The notes: generated from the letters alone by a model not told the origin. A stretch of 64,000 nt of DNA from Adhaeribacter arboris (GCF_003023845.1 NZ_PYFT01000001.1:1550001-1614000), one strand, 5' to 3'; positions 26,589 to 35,831 are shown, numbered from the stretch's first letter. Numbers and translations: made by a program.

Positions 26589-27933
26589 TAAAAAAATCAA
26601 AAGCAAACTCGAGGAGGTGCAGCCACCTTACCGGGAACAAGCCTGGAAGAATTTTAAAAGTTTACTTCCGGCCCCGTGGTACGTTGCCTTATTTCAGCAA
26701 TATGGTAGCTGGTTGTATTCCGCAGTGGGTACCGTAGCCATTGTAACCACCTCGTATTTGTACTATCAGGAAAACAAAGAAAACAAACAATTGCATGCAA
26801 AAATTAGTACCCTTCAATCTCAAATAGCACAATCCGAAACAACTTCTACGCTTCCATCAGCCAAAATACCTTGGGATACTGTACCAGCTGTTCCACCTAA
26901 ACAACCAGCGCAACTCGTGCAAACGGAAATACAAGAAGTGCCCGCGGTTGAAAGATTAGATATAAAAACTAAGGCGAAGGCTAATAGATTTTCTCCTCTT
27001 GCTCCTTCTAACCAAACTACTGATAAAGGTAAACTTATCGGTAATGCAACAAAAAGAATATCAGCGCCTAAAATAACCCCTAATAAGGTAGCCGAATCAT
27101 TCGGCCCAGCTAAATCAAACCAGGGAAGTGCGGTAAAAGGAAATGCTGAAATAACTGTACCAGCCGCTACGGACAGTATTCAAACTCCTGCTTTAGATGG
27201 AACTACGGTAACCCAGCAAAAAGATCCGGCGGTTTTACCTAAATCTCCACCCGATAGTAGCGCCACTACAGCAAAAACGGATTCCACGCATTCTCCTCCT
27301 GCTCCGGAAACTATAAAGCCGGAAAAGTCTTCTCGCATTAGTTTGGTGCAGGCCCGTGTGGGCCTGCATTCCGATTTTAACGGTTTTCGTAAAGTTGCTG
27401 TGGGTCCGGTCTTCGAAGTTTTTTTGGGTAGGAATATAAGTTTAAATGCCGGTCTATTATTTAGTTCTCCCGAAGAAAGAAGATTGCCTTTGCCCCGCGA
27501 TTTTAACATGGCTACGGGCCGGCGCTTCGAAGATCAGTACCGCAAACACATTCCGCGCAACGATCGCTTACAAGGCATTGTCGTAAATACCTCCGTAGTG
27601 CAGCTGCCCCTTACTTTTCATTATTATGTGCCGGTTAACGAAAGATTATCCTTTATGGCCTTGGCTGGAACTCAGTTAAATGTATCGGTTTATCAAACGG
27701 TAGAGTTTCGAAGCTTTTTTGCCGGCGAAGAACAATTAAATAAATTTGAAACCAGGTACAAGACCCAAACTTTTAACAATTTATATTACGGCGTAGGCTT
27801 GCAGTACAAATTTGGCCGGTTAGTAGGCCAGCTTAATCCTTATTTGCAGACGTTTTACCGGGAGCCGGATTACTTTAATCAAAGCAAGAAGTTCGGCCTT
27901 AATGCTGCTTTGAAATTTAATTTAAAAAAGTAG
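26569..27933 (+). CDS. Putative anti-sigma protein fused to an outer-membrane beta-barrel-like domain
   Basis: The 454-residue protein overlaps the sigma-factor gene by 20 bases. Residues 1-45 are cytoplasmic and charged, 46-66 form a membrane helix, 67-85 are coiled-coil-like, and 90-250 are a long Pro/Thr/Lys/Ser-rich linker. Residues 260-454 look like a porin-like barrel of the PorT/outer-membrane-beta-barrel type with alternating strands (NISLNAGLLFSS, LPLTFHYYVPVN, NLYYGVGLQYKFG). A protein spanning from cytoplasm to outer membrane is an unusual single-chain layout. The barrel assignment is by pattern only; it may instead be a soluble periplasmic beta domain. Confidence 0.6.
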   Translation: MSSEQFDKKIKSKLEEVQPPYREQAWKNFKSLLPAPWYVALFQQYGSWLYSAVGTVAIVTTSYLYYQENKENKQLHAKISTLQSQIAQSETTSTLPSAKIPWDTVPAVPPKQPAQLVQTEIQEVPAVERLDIKTKAKANRFSPLAPSNQTTDKGKLIGNATKRISAPKITPNKVAESFGPAKSNQGSAVKGNAEITVPAATDSIQTPALDGTTVTQQKDPAVLPKSPPDSSATTAKTDSTHSPPAPETIKPEKSSRISLVQARVGLHSDFNGFRKVAVGPVFEVFLGRNISLNAGLLFSSPEERRLPLPRDFNMATGRRFEDQYRKHIPRNDRLQGIVVNTSVVQLPLTFHYYVPVNERLSFMALAGTQLNVSVYQTVEFRSFFAGEEQLNKFETRYKTQTFNNLYYGVGLQYKFGRLVGQLNPYLQTFYREPDYFNQSKKFGLNAALKFNLKK

Positions 27934-27980
27934 CTTTGTTGAAACTTAAAAGTAAGCTGAATAGGAAATAATCAGGAAAC

Positions 27981-28736
27981 ATGCGCTTCAATCCATTCAT
28001 TTTACTTATTTTTCTTTTATTCATAGCTTGTCAATCCCGCCAAAACAAACCGGGAACCTCCACCGACAAGGCGCAGGAAATACTAGATAAAGCCATTAAA
28101 GTACACGGCGGTAGTAAATTCGAAAACTTAGATTTAGCGTTCGATTTCCGGGAAAGGCACTACGAAGCGCAACGACGGAATGGTCTCTTTACTTATACCC
28201 GTGCTTTCACCGATTCTACCGGCCAGGTAAAAGATATTTTAAAGAACAATAGCTTTACCCGCTACATCAACGGACAGGTAAAAACTTTGCCCGACGAACG
28301 GGTGAAAGCATTTACTGCTTCCATCAATTCCGTCATTTATTTTGCTTTATTGCCCTATGGTTTAAACGATCCGGCGGTAAATAAAGAGTTGTTAGATACA
28401 GTTATAATCCGGAATATTCCTTATTATAAAATCAAAGTTACTTTTAACCAAGAAGGGGGCGGTGCCGATTTTCAAGATAAATTCTTGTATTATATCAACC
28501 AGAATACCAGCACAATGGATTATTTCGCCTACACCTACGCTACCGAAGGCGGCGGTATCCGCTTTCGACAAGCCATAAATCCGCGCGAAATAGGTAGCAT
28601 TCGTTTTCAGGATTATATTAATTATGAATCGGTGGGAAAAATTAATTTCTGGCAGATTGAAAAATTATTCGAAACCGGCCAGTTAAAAGAATTCTCCCGC
28701 ATTGAGCTAAAAAACATTCAAGTGTCTAATCCATAG
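27981..28736 (+). CDS. DUF6503-like lipoprotein
   Basis: The 251-residue protein has a lipobox (FLLFIACQSR, Cys near residue 17). The remainder shows KAIKVHGG near the start of the mature part and a beta-rich fold with YYKIKVTFNQEGGG and FLYYINQNT, similar to the DUF6503 family of Bacteroidota (from memory). Its fold resembles outer-membrane lipoproteins of the LolA/LppX type, which suggests lipid or lipoprotein handling (weak inference). It follows the putative anti-sigma gene by 47 bases and may share its transcript. Confidence 0.7.
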   Translation: MRFNPFILLIFLLFIACQSRQNKPGTSTDKAQEILDKAIKVHGGSKFENLDLAFDFRERHYEAQRRNGLFTYTRAFTDSTGQVKDILKNNSFTRYINGQVKTLPDERVKAFTASINSVIYFALLPYGLNDPAVNKELLDTVIIRNIPYYKIKVTFNQEGGGADFQDKFLYYINQNTSTMDYFAYTYATEGGGIRFRQAINPREIGSIRFQDYINYESVGKINFWQIEKLFETGQLKEFSRIELKNIQVSNP

Positions 28737-28745
28737 TCCACAGAC
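28733..28745 (-). repeat. 13-base word ATAGTCCACAGAC
   Basis: The reverse complement, GTCTGTGGACTAT, recurs at 42330-42342 and 52157-52169, and a degenerate cluster lies at 2338-2372. Here it overlaps the stop codon of the DUF6503-like gene. Confidence 0.5.
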
Positions 28746-28811
28746 GATAGTCCGTAGTTGTTTAACTATTAGCTTTGGAGCACTGTTAAGCCTTCAGTGT
28801 TTTAGCACCAC

Positions 28812-28942
28812 TATGGCGCGGAAGTTACTTCCGTGTTTTTCTATTTAAAGCAAGTCCTTGGTAGGCTAACAACTAAAAGAGTGCTTTACAAAGCAGCGAA
28901 GGTAGTGGTGGGGCAAGGCCCGGAAGTAACTTCCGCGCCATA
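28812..28942. repeat. 131-bp palindromic element with perfect 22-bp ends
   Basis: TATGGCGCGGAAGTTACTTC begins the left arm at 28812-28833, and 28921-28942 is its exact inverted copy over 22 bases. Each arm is itself nearly symmetric (CGGAAGT(T/A)ACTTCCG). The interior has no reading frame. It resembles a MITE or REP-type element and lies between convergent genes, next to repeat copy B. Confidence 0.75.
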
Positions 28943-28985
28943 ATGAGCCATCTTAAAAGAATTCAGAAGGCTAAGAGTAAACTTC

Positions 28986-29167
28986 ACCAGTTTGACTATG
29001 GAGGGCCTTTTAGCGTTCCGGTGCTGCGGAGCAGCATGGCGCAACGCAGTGAGCCAAGGTTCGCTAAACCGCCCGAGAGAGTGAAACGAGGTCCGCCGGT
29101 AAGGAGGCTAACAAGGACTGATGAACCGTATCCGCACCTAGAAATGGAGATTGGAACAGGCTCCATC
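28986..29167 (+). repeat. Dispersed ~180-bp repeat, copy B
   Basis: This is in the same orientation as copy A. The left end reads ACCAGTTTGACTATGGAGGG, the middle AGCCAAGGTTCGCTAAACCG, and the right end AGGCTCCATC. A small GCTGC/GCAGC hairpin is formed at about 29023-29035. It lies in the convergent gap before the TonB-receptor gene. An open frame of 77 codons through it appears to be chance. Confidence 0.85.
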
Positions 29168-29203
29168 AAAAATTAATTAATAAACTGTATTCAATTATTA
29201 CGT

Positions 29204-31957
29204 TTACAACAATTCATCAAACACCACCGAAACGTAATACAAACCGCCAATAGATGGACCCGCTACCATCTGGTTATAATACTGATTCAAGATGTTAGTG
29301 CCCCCTACTTTCCATTGTAGCTTTAATTGGGGAACTCTAAAACTAACCTGGGCATCCAAGTTGTGGTAAGCGGGCACCGGACCAGTTCCGAGGGAAGATT
29401 GCCACAGAAAAGCATCTTGCCAGTGCCAGTTCACCTGAAAACCTACATTTTTAAAAATCTTCGGGTTGCCCAAGCTCACATTAGAAATCCATTGCGGCGT
29501 ATTAAAAGCCTCTTCCAAACCATCATTAAATTTTTTCCGGTAAAGTTTGGCGTAGCTCAGGTTTCCGCTAAAGGTAAACTGGCGCCAGAAGTTGTATTTT
29601 ACCCCTAACGAAGAACCATAATTATACACCGTGCCCGAAGAGTTCGTCCAAAGCCGATAGCGATCTTGTTTGCTTTTATCGTAGAAGTAAAACGGAATCG
29701 AATCAGGAGTAACCGTGCGGCGGGAAATTTGATTTACTTCGACCTGGGCAATAAAATGGTTATAAAAATTAAAATAAAAATCACCGTCCACCAACAAGCG
29801 ATCATTCCAATAAAGACCTTTGTAGCCTAGTTCCAGTGAATTAATTCTTTCCGGCTGAATGTAATCGTAGGGTGATTTCTTCAATAAACTGGCCCGGTTA
29901 GTAATAGCCTGCGCCAAAGGCACACTCTTCTGATTAACGTCCTGGTTAACCGCCGCTTGAAAAGCATCGATGGAAGAGCGAATGTAACTGTCTTCAAAAA
30001 TACCGTTCGACATTAAACGCAGGCCACCAACCCGTTTCACGCCGCCGCTGTTTACGTTAGAAAAAGCTTCGAACAACGACGGAAAACGATAACCGTTTTG
30101 GTAGGAAATCCGCCAGAAATGTTTTTGCTGCAAATTATAAACCGCCGAAAACCTCGGGTTGAAAATACCCTTAAAGTACTCGTTCTTATCGTAACGCAGG
30201 GCCACGTTCAGTTGCAGATTATCGTTTAATAATTTTTTGGAAAGCTGGGCAAAGCCGCCGCCTTTGCGATACAATACGTTTTCACCTGACTCCACGGGAT
30301 TAATAAAATAATTACCATCCGGAAAAACCGAGTATAAGCGGTAATCAAAACCCACCAGTAAATTCACCCACTTTACCGCCGAAGTAAAATCATATTGCCC
30401 TTCCGCGTGAAACAAACTAGCTTTAGTCCGCAGTGCCGCTCCCATATCCCAGTTATTGATGTTTGTAATTTGCGCCACCGCACTATCGTAGCGCACGGTT
30501 CCCGGCTGAAATCTTCCTTGGTCGGCAAAAGAACGAGCCAGTTGGTGGCTTTCGGGCAAACTGATACCTTGCTGTTGGCTGTTCAGGAAACGGGTACTAT
30601 AATCCTTAAACCACGTATTATCACTTTTAAATTGCTTGTCCAGATTTTCGGCCAGCGAACGGATGTTGTACGATTTACCCGAAACTTCTCGGGTATAATA
30701 CGTTCGCAATTGAAAAACCGGACTTTTGAGTTGCAGTACTTGTTGCGAAATACGGTAATCATTTAGTTTAAACCGGTTGGTTCGCTGGTAAACGTTATCT
30801 AATTGGCCAATTTTATATTGGTACGACGCTTCTAATTTATCCGTGAACCGGTAATGTAAAGCCAAATCGGCTTTTAGATTTTGCAGTTGGTAATCGGTAA
30901 TATCTTTTTCGTAATAACCCGTGCGGGCCACCACGTAATTTTTTCCGTTTAAAGATAAGGTTCGCCGGTTAGAGCTTTCGTTGCCGTACGAACTAACGGG
31001 GTCGAGCGCCGGGTTTTGGTCGCCGAGTAAATTAACCGAAGCATTTGCCTTCGGATTTAAATCTTGCTGCTGATTGGCTATCCAGTCGAAGCCTTTAAAA
31101 TAAGCTAAGTTTACTTTAAAAGCAAGTTTGGAATGAATGACCTTGGCATAACGCAAAGCAGTTTCGGAAAGTACGTGCGGTTTGGTCTGTGAATCGTTCA
31201 GGTGATTCAGGCCGGTACGTTGGTACACGCTCAAACCTTGAAAATCGAAGGGATTTTTGGTAAAAAAACTGACTAGTCCGTTTAAAGAATTTATGCCGTA
31301 CAATGCCGAAGCCGTACCCGGAATAACTTCTAAACGTTCTACATCCAGTTCCGTAGGGCCAACGGCATTGGCAATGGAAGCCCCAATTACCGGAGCCTGG
31401 TTGTCCACGCCGTCCACCAATTGTAAAAACCGTACGTTGGTGGGATTGGTAAAACCGCGGGTATTAGGCACTTTAAACCCCAGACTGGCAGTAGTCATTT
31501 GCAGGCCTTTGACGCTTTCCAGGGCATCAAAAAAAGTAGGAGCAGGACTTTCGCGAAGAGCTTTGGCATCTAGTTGTTCGATGGTAATCGGTGATTCCAG
31601 GCGGCGCTCTTCGCGCCGCGAAGCCGAAATTACCACTTCGTTGGCCAAAACAGATTGCGGATTTAAATAAAATACCTGGTTGGTTTCGGCCGTAATAATT
31701 TGTTCCAAGGTCTGATATCCTACCGAACTTACCAGTAAAGTAACCGGAAATTCAATGACTGCTTTTAAAACAAAATTACCTTTTGCACTGGTACTTACAC
31801 CTACTCGGGTTTCTTTTAGCCGGATGCTGGCAAATGGAATAGGTTTCTGGGTGGTGTAGTCGAGCACATTGCCTGATAAAGTAACCTGAGTCTGCGCCAG
31901 GCTCCCAAAAGAGATAAATAAAAACAAAGAACATAAACCACGGTAAAAATAGACCAT
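29204..31957 (-). CDS. TonB-dependent outer-membrane receptor, probably for an oxyanion
   Basis: The 917-residue protein has a signal peptide (to about 21, SLAQ), a carboxypeptidase-like beta domain (about 25-105, TLSGNVLDYTTQKPIPFASI), a plug domain (about 120-240, starting with SASRREERRLESP) and a 22-strand barrel. It ends with a beta strand (VSVVFDELL) rather than the usual terminal Phe. It lies directly downstream of a ModE-type regulator gene, with a perfect palindrome 15 bases before its start, suggesting molybdate or tungstate uptake controlled by ModE (inference). No ABC transporter genes for molybdate are adjacent. Confidence 0.9.
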   Translation of the reverse strand: MVYFYRGLCSLFLFISFGSLAQTQVTLSGNVLDYTTQKPIPFASIRLKETRVGVSTSAKGNFVLKAVIEFPVTLLVSSVGYQTLEQIITAETNQVFYLNPQSVLANEVVISASRREERRLESPITIEQLDAKALRESPAPTFFDALESVKGLQMTTASLGFKVPNTRGFTNPTNVRFLQLVDGVDNQAPVIGASIANAVGPTELDVERLEVIPGTASALYGINSLNGLVSFFTKNPFDFQGLSVYQRTGLNHLNDSQTKPHVLSETALRYAKVIHSKLAFKVNLAYFKGFDWIANQQQDLNPKANASVNLLGDQNPALDPVSSYGNESSNRRTLSLNGKNYVVARTGYYEKDITDYQLQNLKADLALHYRFTDKLEASYQYKIGQLDNVYQRTNRFKLNDYRISQQVLQLKSPVFQLRTYYTREVSGKSYNIRSLAENLDKQFKSDNTWFKDYSTRFLNSQQQGISLPESHQLARSFADQGRFQPGTVRYDSAVAQITNINNWDMGAALRTKASLFHAEGQYDFTSAVKWVNLLVGFDYRLYSVFPDGNYFINPVESGENVLYRKGGGFAQLSKKLLNDNLQLNVALRYDKNEYFKGIFNPRFSAVYNLQQKHFWRISYQNGYRFPSLFEAFSNVNSGGVKRVGGLRLMSNGIFEDSYIRSSIDAFQAAVNQDVNQKSVPLAQAITNRASLLKKSPYDYIQPERINSLELGYKGLYWNDRLLVDGDFYFNFYNHFIAQVEVNQISRRTVTPDSIPFYFYDKSKQDRYRLWTNSSGTVYNYGSSLGVKYNFWRQFTFSGNLSYAKLYRKKFNDGLEEAFNTPQWISNVSLGNPKIFKNVGFQVNWHWQDAFLWQSSLGTGPVPAYHNLDAQVSFRVPQLKLQWKVGGTNILNQYYNQMVAGPSIGGLYYVSVVFDELL

Positions 31958-31971
31958 ATATAAAGTTTTTA

Positions 31972-32007
31972 AATAGCGTTATATTTGTAAATATATAACG
32001 CTATTTA
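31972..32007. promoter_or_regulatory. Perfect 14+14 palindrome, probable ModE operator
   Basis: AAATAGCGTTATAT (31972-31985) and ATATAACGCTATTT (31994-32007) are exact inverted copies around TTGTAAAT. The inner CGTTATAT/ATATAACG matches the ModE box of Enterobacteria as I recall it. It is 15 bases upstream of the TonB-receptor start, downstream of the modE-like stop, and not followed by a T-run, so it is an operator rather than a terminator. A -7-like TATATTTA on the minus strand lies inside it. Confidence 0.7.
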
Positions 32008-32021
32008 AAAAACCCCAATTT

Positions 32022-32375
32022 TTACAGCAATTCTGTTTCTTTTTGCAAGAATTCCCGAAAGCGTTGTTGCAAATTTCGGTAGGTTTGCATGGCGTTTTTA
32101 CCTTCTTCGGTAACTAAGGCCCCTCCCCCTTTCTTTCCTCCGGTTTGGGTAATTACCAAGGGTTGTTTGGCCTGGGTGTTCATGGAAGCAACTAAATCCC
32201 AGGCTTTTTTATAAGACATTTGCATGGCGCCAGCAGCTTTGGCAATAGAACCGAATTCGATTATTTTTTCCATTAATTCTACCCGGCCGGGACCTAAAAA
32301 ACGATCCTGTTCACTTTCAACCCATAAGCGGCCACTTACCCGAAAAGCTAAATTATCGTTAAACAACTCTTTCAT
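32022..32375 (-). CDS. ModE-type winged-helix regulator, DNA-binding domain only
   Basis: The 117-residue protein matches the N-terminal ModE domain: GPGRVELMEKIIEFGSIAKAA and MQMSYKKAWDLVASMN form the helix-turn-helix, and QTGGKKGGGALVTEEG the wing. In full-length ModE two C-terminal molbindin domains bind molybdate; these are absent, so the protein either senses through a partner or responds differently. It lies just upstream of the TonB-receptor gene on the same strand, with the palindrome between. Single-domain ModE-like proteins are common in Bacteroidota. Confidence 0.88.
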   Translation of the reverse strand: MKELFNDNLAFRVSGRLWVESEQDRFLGPGRVELMEKIIEFGSIAKAAGAMQMSYKKAWDLVASMNTQAKQPLVITQTGGKKGGGALVTEEGKNAMQTYRNLQQRFREFLQKETELL

Positions 32376-32883
32376 AAATTTTCTTTTAACAAGAGAGCGG
32401 TAAGTTAAGTATTTTCGTTTAACCCTAGGTTTCCTCCTGAAAACTTCATCGAAACTAATACATGAGAGCTTGCAGCTAATTATCCCTGCACGTCATTCTG
32501 CGAAAAACCACGCTTACGGATCAAAGATAATCTTACTATTAACGGAGTATTCTTACCGAAATGAGCCTAAAAAAAGACTTAGCATAAATACGATTAGTCG
32601 TACAGGTGATCATTAAAGTTACCCGTTAAAGCTGGCTACCAGGCAATACTTAGCTCAAACATCTAAGCCTTCTAAAAAAGAAGTAAGCCTAAAACAATAG
32701 AAATATAAATTATCGGCACCCTCTGGATACCAAAACTTCAATTGATTTGCTGTAAATATGAACGCCATAGCAATAAAAAAACTAGATTAGAGCCTAGGGT
32801 TTCTTACCTATTATTTTTAATTCTACATTTAGTAAATCCGCCAACCTACCAGAAGAAGGTTTAGAATTTAGTAATGGCTTAAA
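32376..32883. other. Non-coding gap between divergent genes
   Basis: About 500 bases lie between the modE-like gene (minus) and the ClC gene (plus). I see no gene or conserved structure. Promoters for both genes are expected here but no clean TAnnTTTG is evident. Confidence 0.45.
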
Positions 32884-34650
32884 ATGAGTAAACTCAACAA
32901 GTACCAAATTTTATTTTTTAAATGGCGTAAGCGGCAACAAAACAACCGCATGTTGCCTTTTTTGTTGAGTATTGTTACCGGTCTGGTGGTGGGCTTATCG
33001 GCCATTCTTATTAAAACCATTATTTCGTACATTGAAATTTACGCGGTTTATTTTTCGCCGAAAGTATTGTTCTTTTTCTTTCCGCTCATTGGTTTTTTTC
33101 TGGTTACTTTCCTGAATAAAACAATATTTAAAAACATAGCCTATTTCCAGGGTTCCCGGAACGCCATTGAAGCCATCGAACAAAAATCATCTATCATCAA
33201 CTTTCGCCTGATTTATTCTAAGTTTCTGACCACGGGTTTAACCATTGGCTTTGGGGGGAGTTCCGGCGTGGAAGCCGCTATTATTACCACCGGATCGGCC
33301 ATTGGCTCCAACATCGGCCAGTTTTTGGGCTTAGGGTATCGATTGCGTACTTTACTAATCGGGTGCGGGATTGCTGCCGGTATTTCGGCGGTATATAATG
33401 CTCCCACCGGTGGATTTATCTTTGCTCTCGAAACGGTACTGCCGGCTTTTACTCCTACTCTTTTAATACCCTTGCTGATTTCGGCGGCTACCGGTAAAAT
33501 TTTGTTTGAATTTATAATGGGCGAACATTTGCGCTTCGAGTCGAAAATAACTTCGTTCCCGTATGATCAAATTCCGCTGATAATTATATTAGGAATTTTG
33601 GCTATGCTGATGGCCAGTTATTTGAGCAGTACTTATAGAGCTTGCGCCCGCTACTTTACCAAAATAAAAAACGATTATCTGCGGGCATTAACCGGAGGAT
33701 TAGCTTTAGGTACGCTCATATTCTTTATTCCGCCCATGTACGGTGAAGGGTATATTAGTATTAATGCTTTGTTAAAGCAAGAGGAACAATCGCTTTTCTT
33801 AAATTCACCTTTTACTCAATTTTCAAATTTTGTTCCTTTCCGGCTGGTATTTTTTCTTTTCCTGACGCTCTTAAAACCGGTTAGTACGGGCATTTGCGTT
33901 AATTCTGGTGGCGAAGGCGGCTACTTTGCGCCTTCGTTAATTACCGGCGGATTTTTGGGTTATACTTTTTACAAAGTGGTGCTTTTACTATTTCCCACCC
34001 TCAACATAAATGCCGATACGTATATATTTATGGGAATGGCGGCCACTTTTGCCTGCGTGATGAATGCTCCGGTTACGGCTATTTTTCTCATTGCCGAAAT
34101 TACCCAAAGCTATCAACTCTTTGTACCCTTAATGCTAATTTGTGCGGTATCATATTTCCTTAAATATTACAAAGAAAACCTGCGGCCGAAAGATGACCCG
34201 ATAAGCGAAAAACAGAAATCATCCCGGTTAGACCGTATTATTTTAAATGAGTTAGATCTGGAACCCTTAATTGATAAGAATTACATTGAGGTAAAACCCA
34301 CCGATACGCTCCGGACCATTGTTGAGAAATTTACGAGTGCCCAACGGAATATTCTGCTCGTTTTAAATCAAGCCGGCAACTTAGAAGGCATTATTACCTT
34401 AAACGAAATCCGGAAACAGCTGCAAAATACTTCTGGTTATGATTCTGTTTTCGCTCAAGATATCATGCAGCCGCCTACCTTATTGGTTGAAGCAGATGAA
34501 TCCATTGCTGGTATAATGGAGAAGTTTGAAAAAAATAATATTTTTTATTTACCAGTGGTAAAGAAAGGGGTGTTTAAAGGCTTCATTTCTAAAAGTCAAT
34601 TACTGGCGCAATACCGGGATGAACTTATGCGTAACAACCGCTTTTTCTAA
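32884..34650 (+). CDS. ClC-type chloride channel/transporter with CBS domains
   Basis: The 588-residue inner-membrane protein carries the ClC core (about residues 20-430). GFGGSSGVEAAIITTG contains the gating glutamate in the position of the usual GxEGP motif, where the proline is replaced by alanine. GCGIAAGISAVYNAPTGG and NSGGEGGYFAPS are further ion-path motifs. Two CBS domains (about 455-505 and 520-580) complete the protein and may bind adenine nucleotides. The usual role is Cl-/H+ exchange or channel activity in acid or ionic stress. It stands alone, with repeat copy C after it. Confidence 0.9.
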   Translation: MSKLNKYQILFFKWRKRQQNNRMLPFLLSIVTGLVVGLSAILIKTIISYIEIYAVYFSPKVLFFFFPLIGFFLVTFLNKTIFKNIAYFQGSRNAIEAIEQKSSIINFRLIYSKFLTTGLTIGFGGSSGVEAAIITTGSAIGSNIGQFLGLGYRLRTLLIGCGIAAGISAVYNAPTGGFIFALETVLPAFTPTLLIPLLISAATGKILFEFIMGEHLRFESKITSFPYDQIPLIIILGILAMLMASYLSSTYRACARYFTKIKNDYLRALTGGLALGTLIFFIPPMYGEGYISINALLKQEEQSLFLNSPFTQFSNFVPFRLVFFLFLTLLKPVSTGICVNSGGEGGYFAPSLITGGFLGYTFYKVVLLLFPTLNINADTYIFMGMAATFACVMNAPVTAIFLIAEITQSYQLFVPLMLICAVSYFLKYYKENLRPKDDPISEKQKSSRLDRIILNELDLEPLIDKNYIEVKPTDTLRTIVEKFTSAQRNILLVLNQAGNLEGIITLNEIRKQLQNTSGYDSVFAQDIMQPPTLLVEADESIAGIMEKFEKNNIFYLPVVKKGVFKGFISKSQLLAQYRDELMRNNRFF

Positions 34651-34778
34651 AAAAGTGCTTAAATTTTTTCCCTTGCCAGTAGATAAAATTATAGATTTAG
34701 CGGTTTAGTTGCGGGTTTATCTGAGTAATCTAATACTAAATTTCAGTATAAAAAAGACGAACTAAGGGCAGTTTAACT

Positions 34779-34960
34779 TTGGAGCCTTTTCAAGTCTCCA
34801 GGCAATGGTGCTATCTTATTTGAGAAGTACCCTGTTTGCCTCATGGCCGGCGAGCCTCGTTTAACTCTCTCGGGCGGTTTAGCGAACCTTGGCTCGTTGC
34901 ACTACGCCATGCTGCTGGGCAGCACCGTAACGCTAAAAGGCCCTCCATAGTCAAACTGGT
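34779..34960 (-). repeat. Dispersed ~180-bp repeat, copy C
   Basis: This copy is inverted relative to A and B. On the plus strand it starts TTGGAGCCTTTTCAAGTCTC and ends AAAAGGCCCTCCATAGTCAA followed by ACTGGT. The ends thus form an imperfect inverted repeat (TGGAGCCTTTT against TGGAGGGCCTTTT). It occupies most of the gap between the ClC and Nei-like genes (34651-35087). Confidence 0.85.
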
Positions 34961-35087
34961 GGCAATTCTATTTAGCTAACTAATTCAAATTAAAACCAGT
35001 TAATATGTCTTATGTGTTTCAATTCGGTATAAATACAAACTTAACAATGAAAGTCATATTTGTATTTTTTATTCTCTATAAGTTAAG

Positions 35088-35831
35088 ATGCCTGAAGGTC
35101 CGCAAATAATTTTCCTGAAAGAACAGCTAGAACCTTTTATTGAGCAGGAAATCCTGGCAGCAAAGGGAACAGCTAAGAATATTCCTTATAGTGACTTACG
35201 GGGTAAGGTATTAACAGAAATTAAAACCTTTGGCAAAGAACTTCTATTGTGCTTTCCGGCTTTTACCCTGCGCCTACATCTAATGCTTTTTGGTAAATAC
35301 GCCATTAACCATCAATCAAAACGGGAACTACAATTGGGGCTGGAATTTGTTACCGGCGAAGTTAATTTTTATGCCTGCGATTGCCGGCTTATTCATGAAT
35401 CCTTAGATAAGGTATACGATTGGAGCACCGATGTCCTGCATCCTACTTTTGATTCGGACAAAGCTTTAGAGAAATTGTTTCGCCAACCCAAACGCCTAAT
35501 CTGCGACGCCTTATTAGATCAAAAAATTTTAGCGGGAGTGGGAAACGGCATTAAAAATGAAATTTTGTTCCGCCGGCATATTCACCCGGCTAGTCTGGTT
35601 GGCCAAATTCCGGAGGCTGATTTAATATACTTAGTTCGAGATTGTGCTTCGTTTAGTGCCGAATACCTTTCCTGGAAACAAGAAGGTACTGAAAAAGAAA
35701 GCTGGCAAGTATACCGGCAAAATACCTGTCCGCGGGATCAGGTTCCTTTACGGAAAGAGAAAATTGGAAAGTCGGGCCGCTCGTGTTATTACTGCGAGAA
35801 GTGTCAGATTCTCTATTTATCTAATTCCTAG
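35088..35831 (+). CDS. Fpg/Nei-family DNA glycosylase (endonuclease VIII-like)
   Basis: The 247-residue protein starts MPEGP, so Pro2 and Glu3 after methionine removal form the catalytic pair that removes oxidised bases. The helix-two-turn-helix with GVGNGIKNEILFRRHIHP is present near residue 155-175. The C-terminal zinc finger is atypical. The expected first pair CxxC reads Cys214-Pro-Arg-Asp217, while Cys236 and Cys239 form the second pair; an extra Cys233 could replace the missing ligand. Sequence suggests Nei rather than Fpg, but damage preference is not readable. A strong terminator follows. Confidence 0.87.
   Translation: MPEGPQIIFLKEQLEPFIEQEILAAKGTAKNIPYSDLRGKVLTEIKTFGKELLLCFPAFTLRLHLMLFGKYAINHQSKRELQLGLEFVTGEVNFYACDCRLIHESLDKVYDWSTDVLHPTFDSDKALEKLFRQPKRLICDALLDQKILAGVGNGIKNEILFRRHIHPASLVGQIPEADLIYLVRDCASFSAEYLSWKQEGTEKESWQVYRQNTCPRDQVPLRKEKIGKSGRSCYYCEKCQILYLSNS

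Noticed and set aside
28943-29176. Open frame of 77 codons downstream of the DUF6503-like gene
   Set aside because: It runs through dispersed-repeat copy B, and the other copies do not keep the frame open. Composition is Arg/Pro-rich as expected from non-coding GC-rich sequence.
31972-32007. The palindrome as a transcription terminator of the modE-like gene
   Set aside because: No T-run follows on either strand, and its symmetric CGTTATAT core plus its location just before the receptor start fit an operator better.
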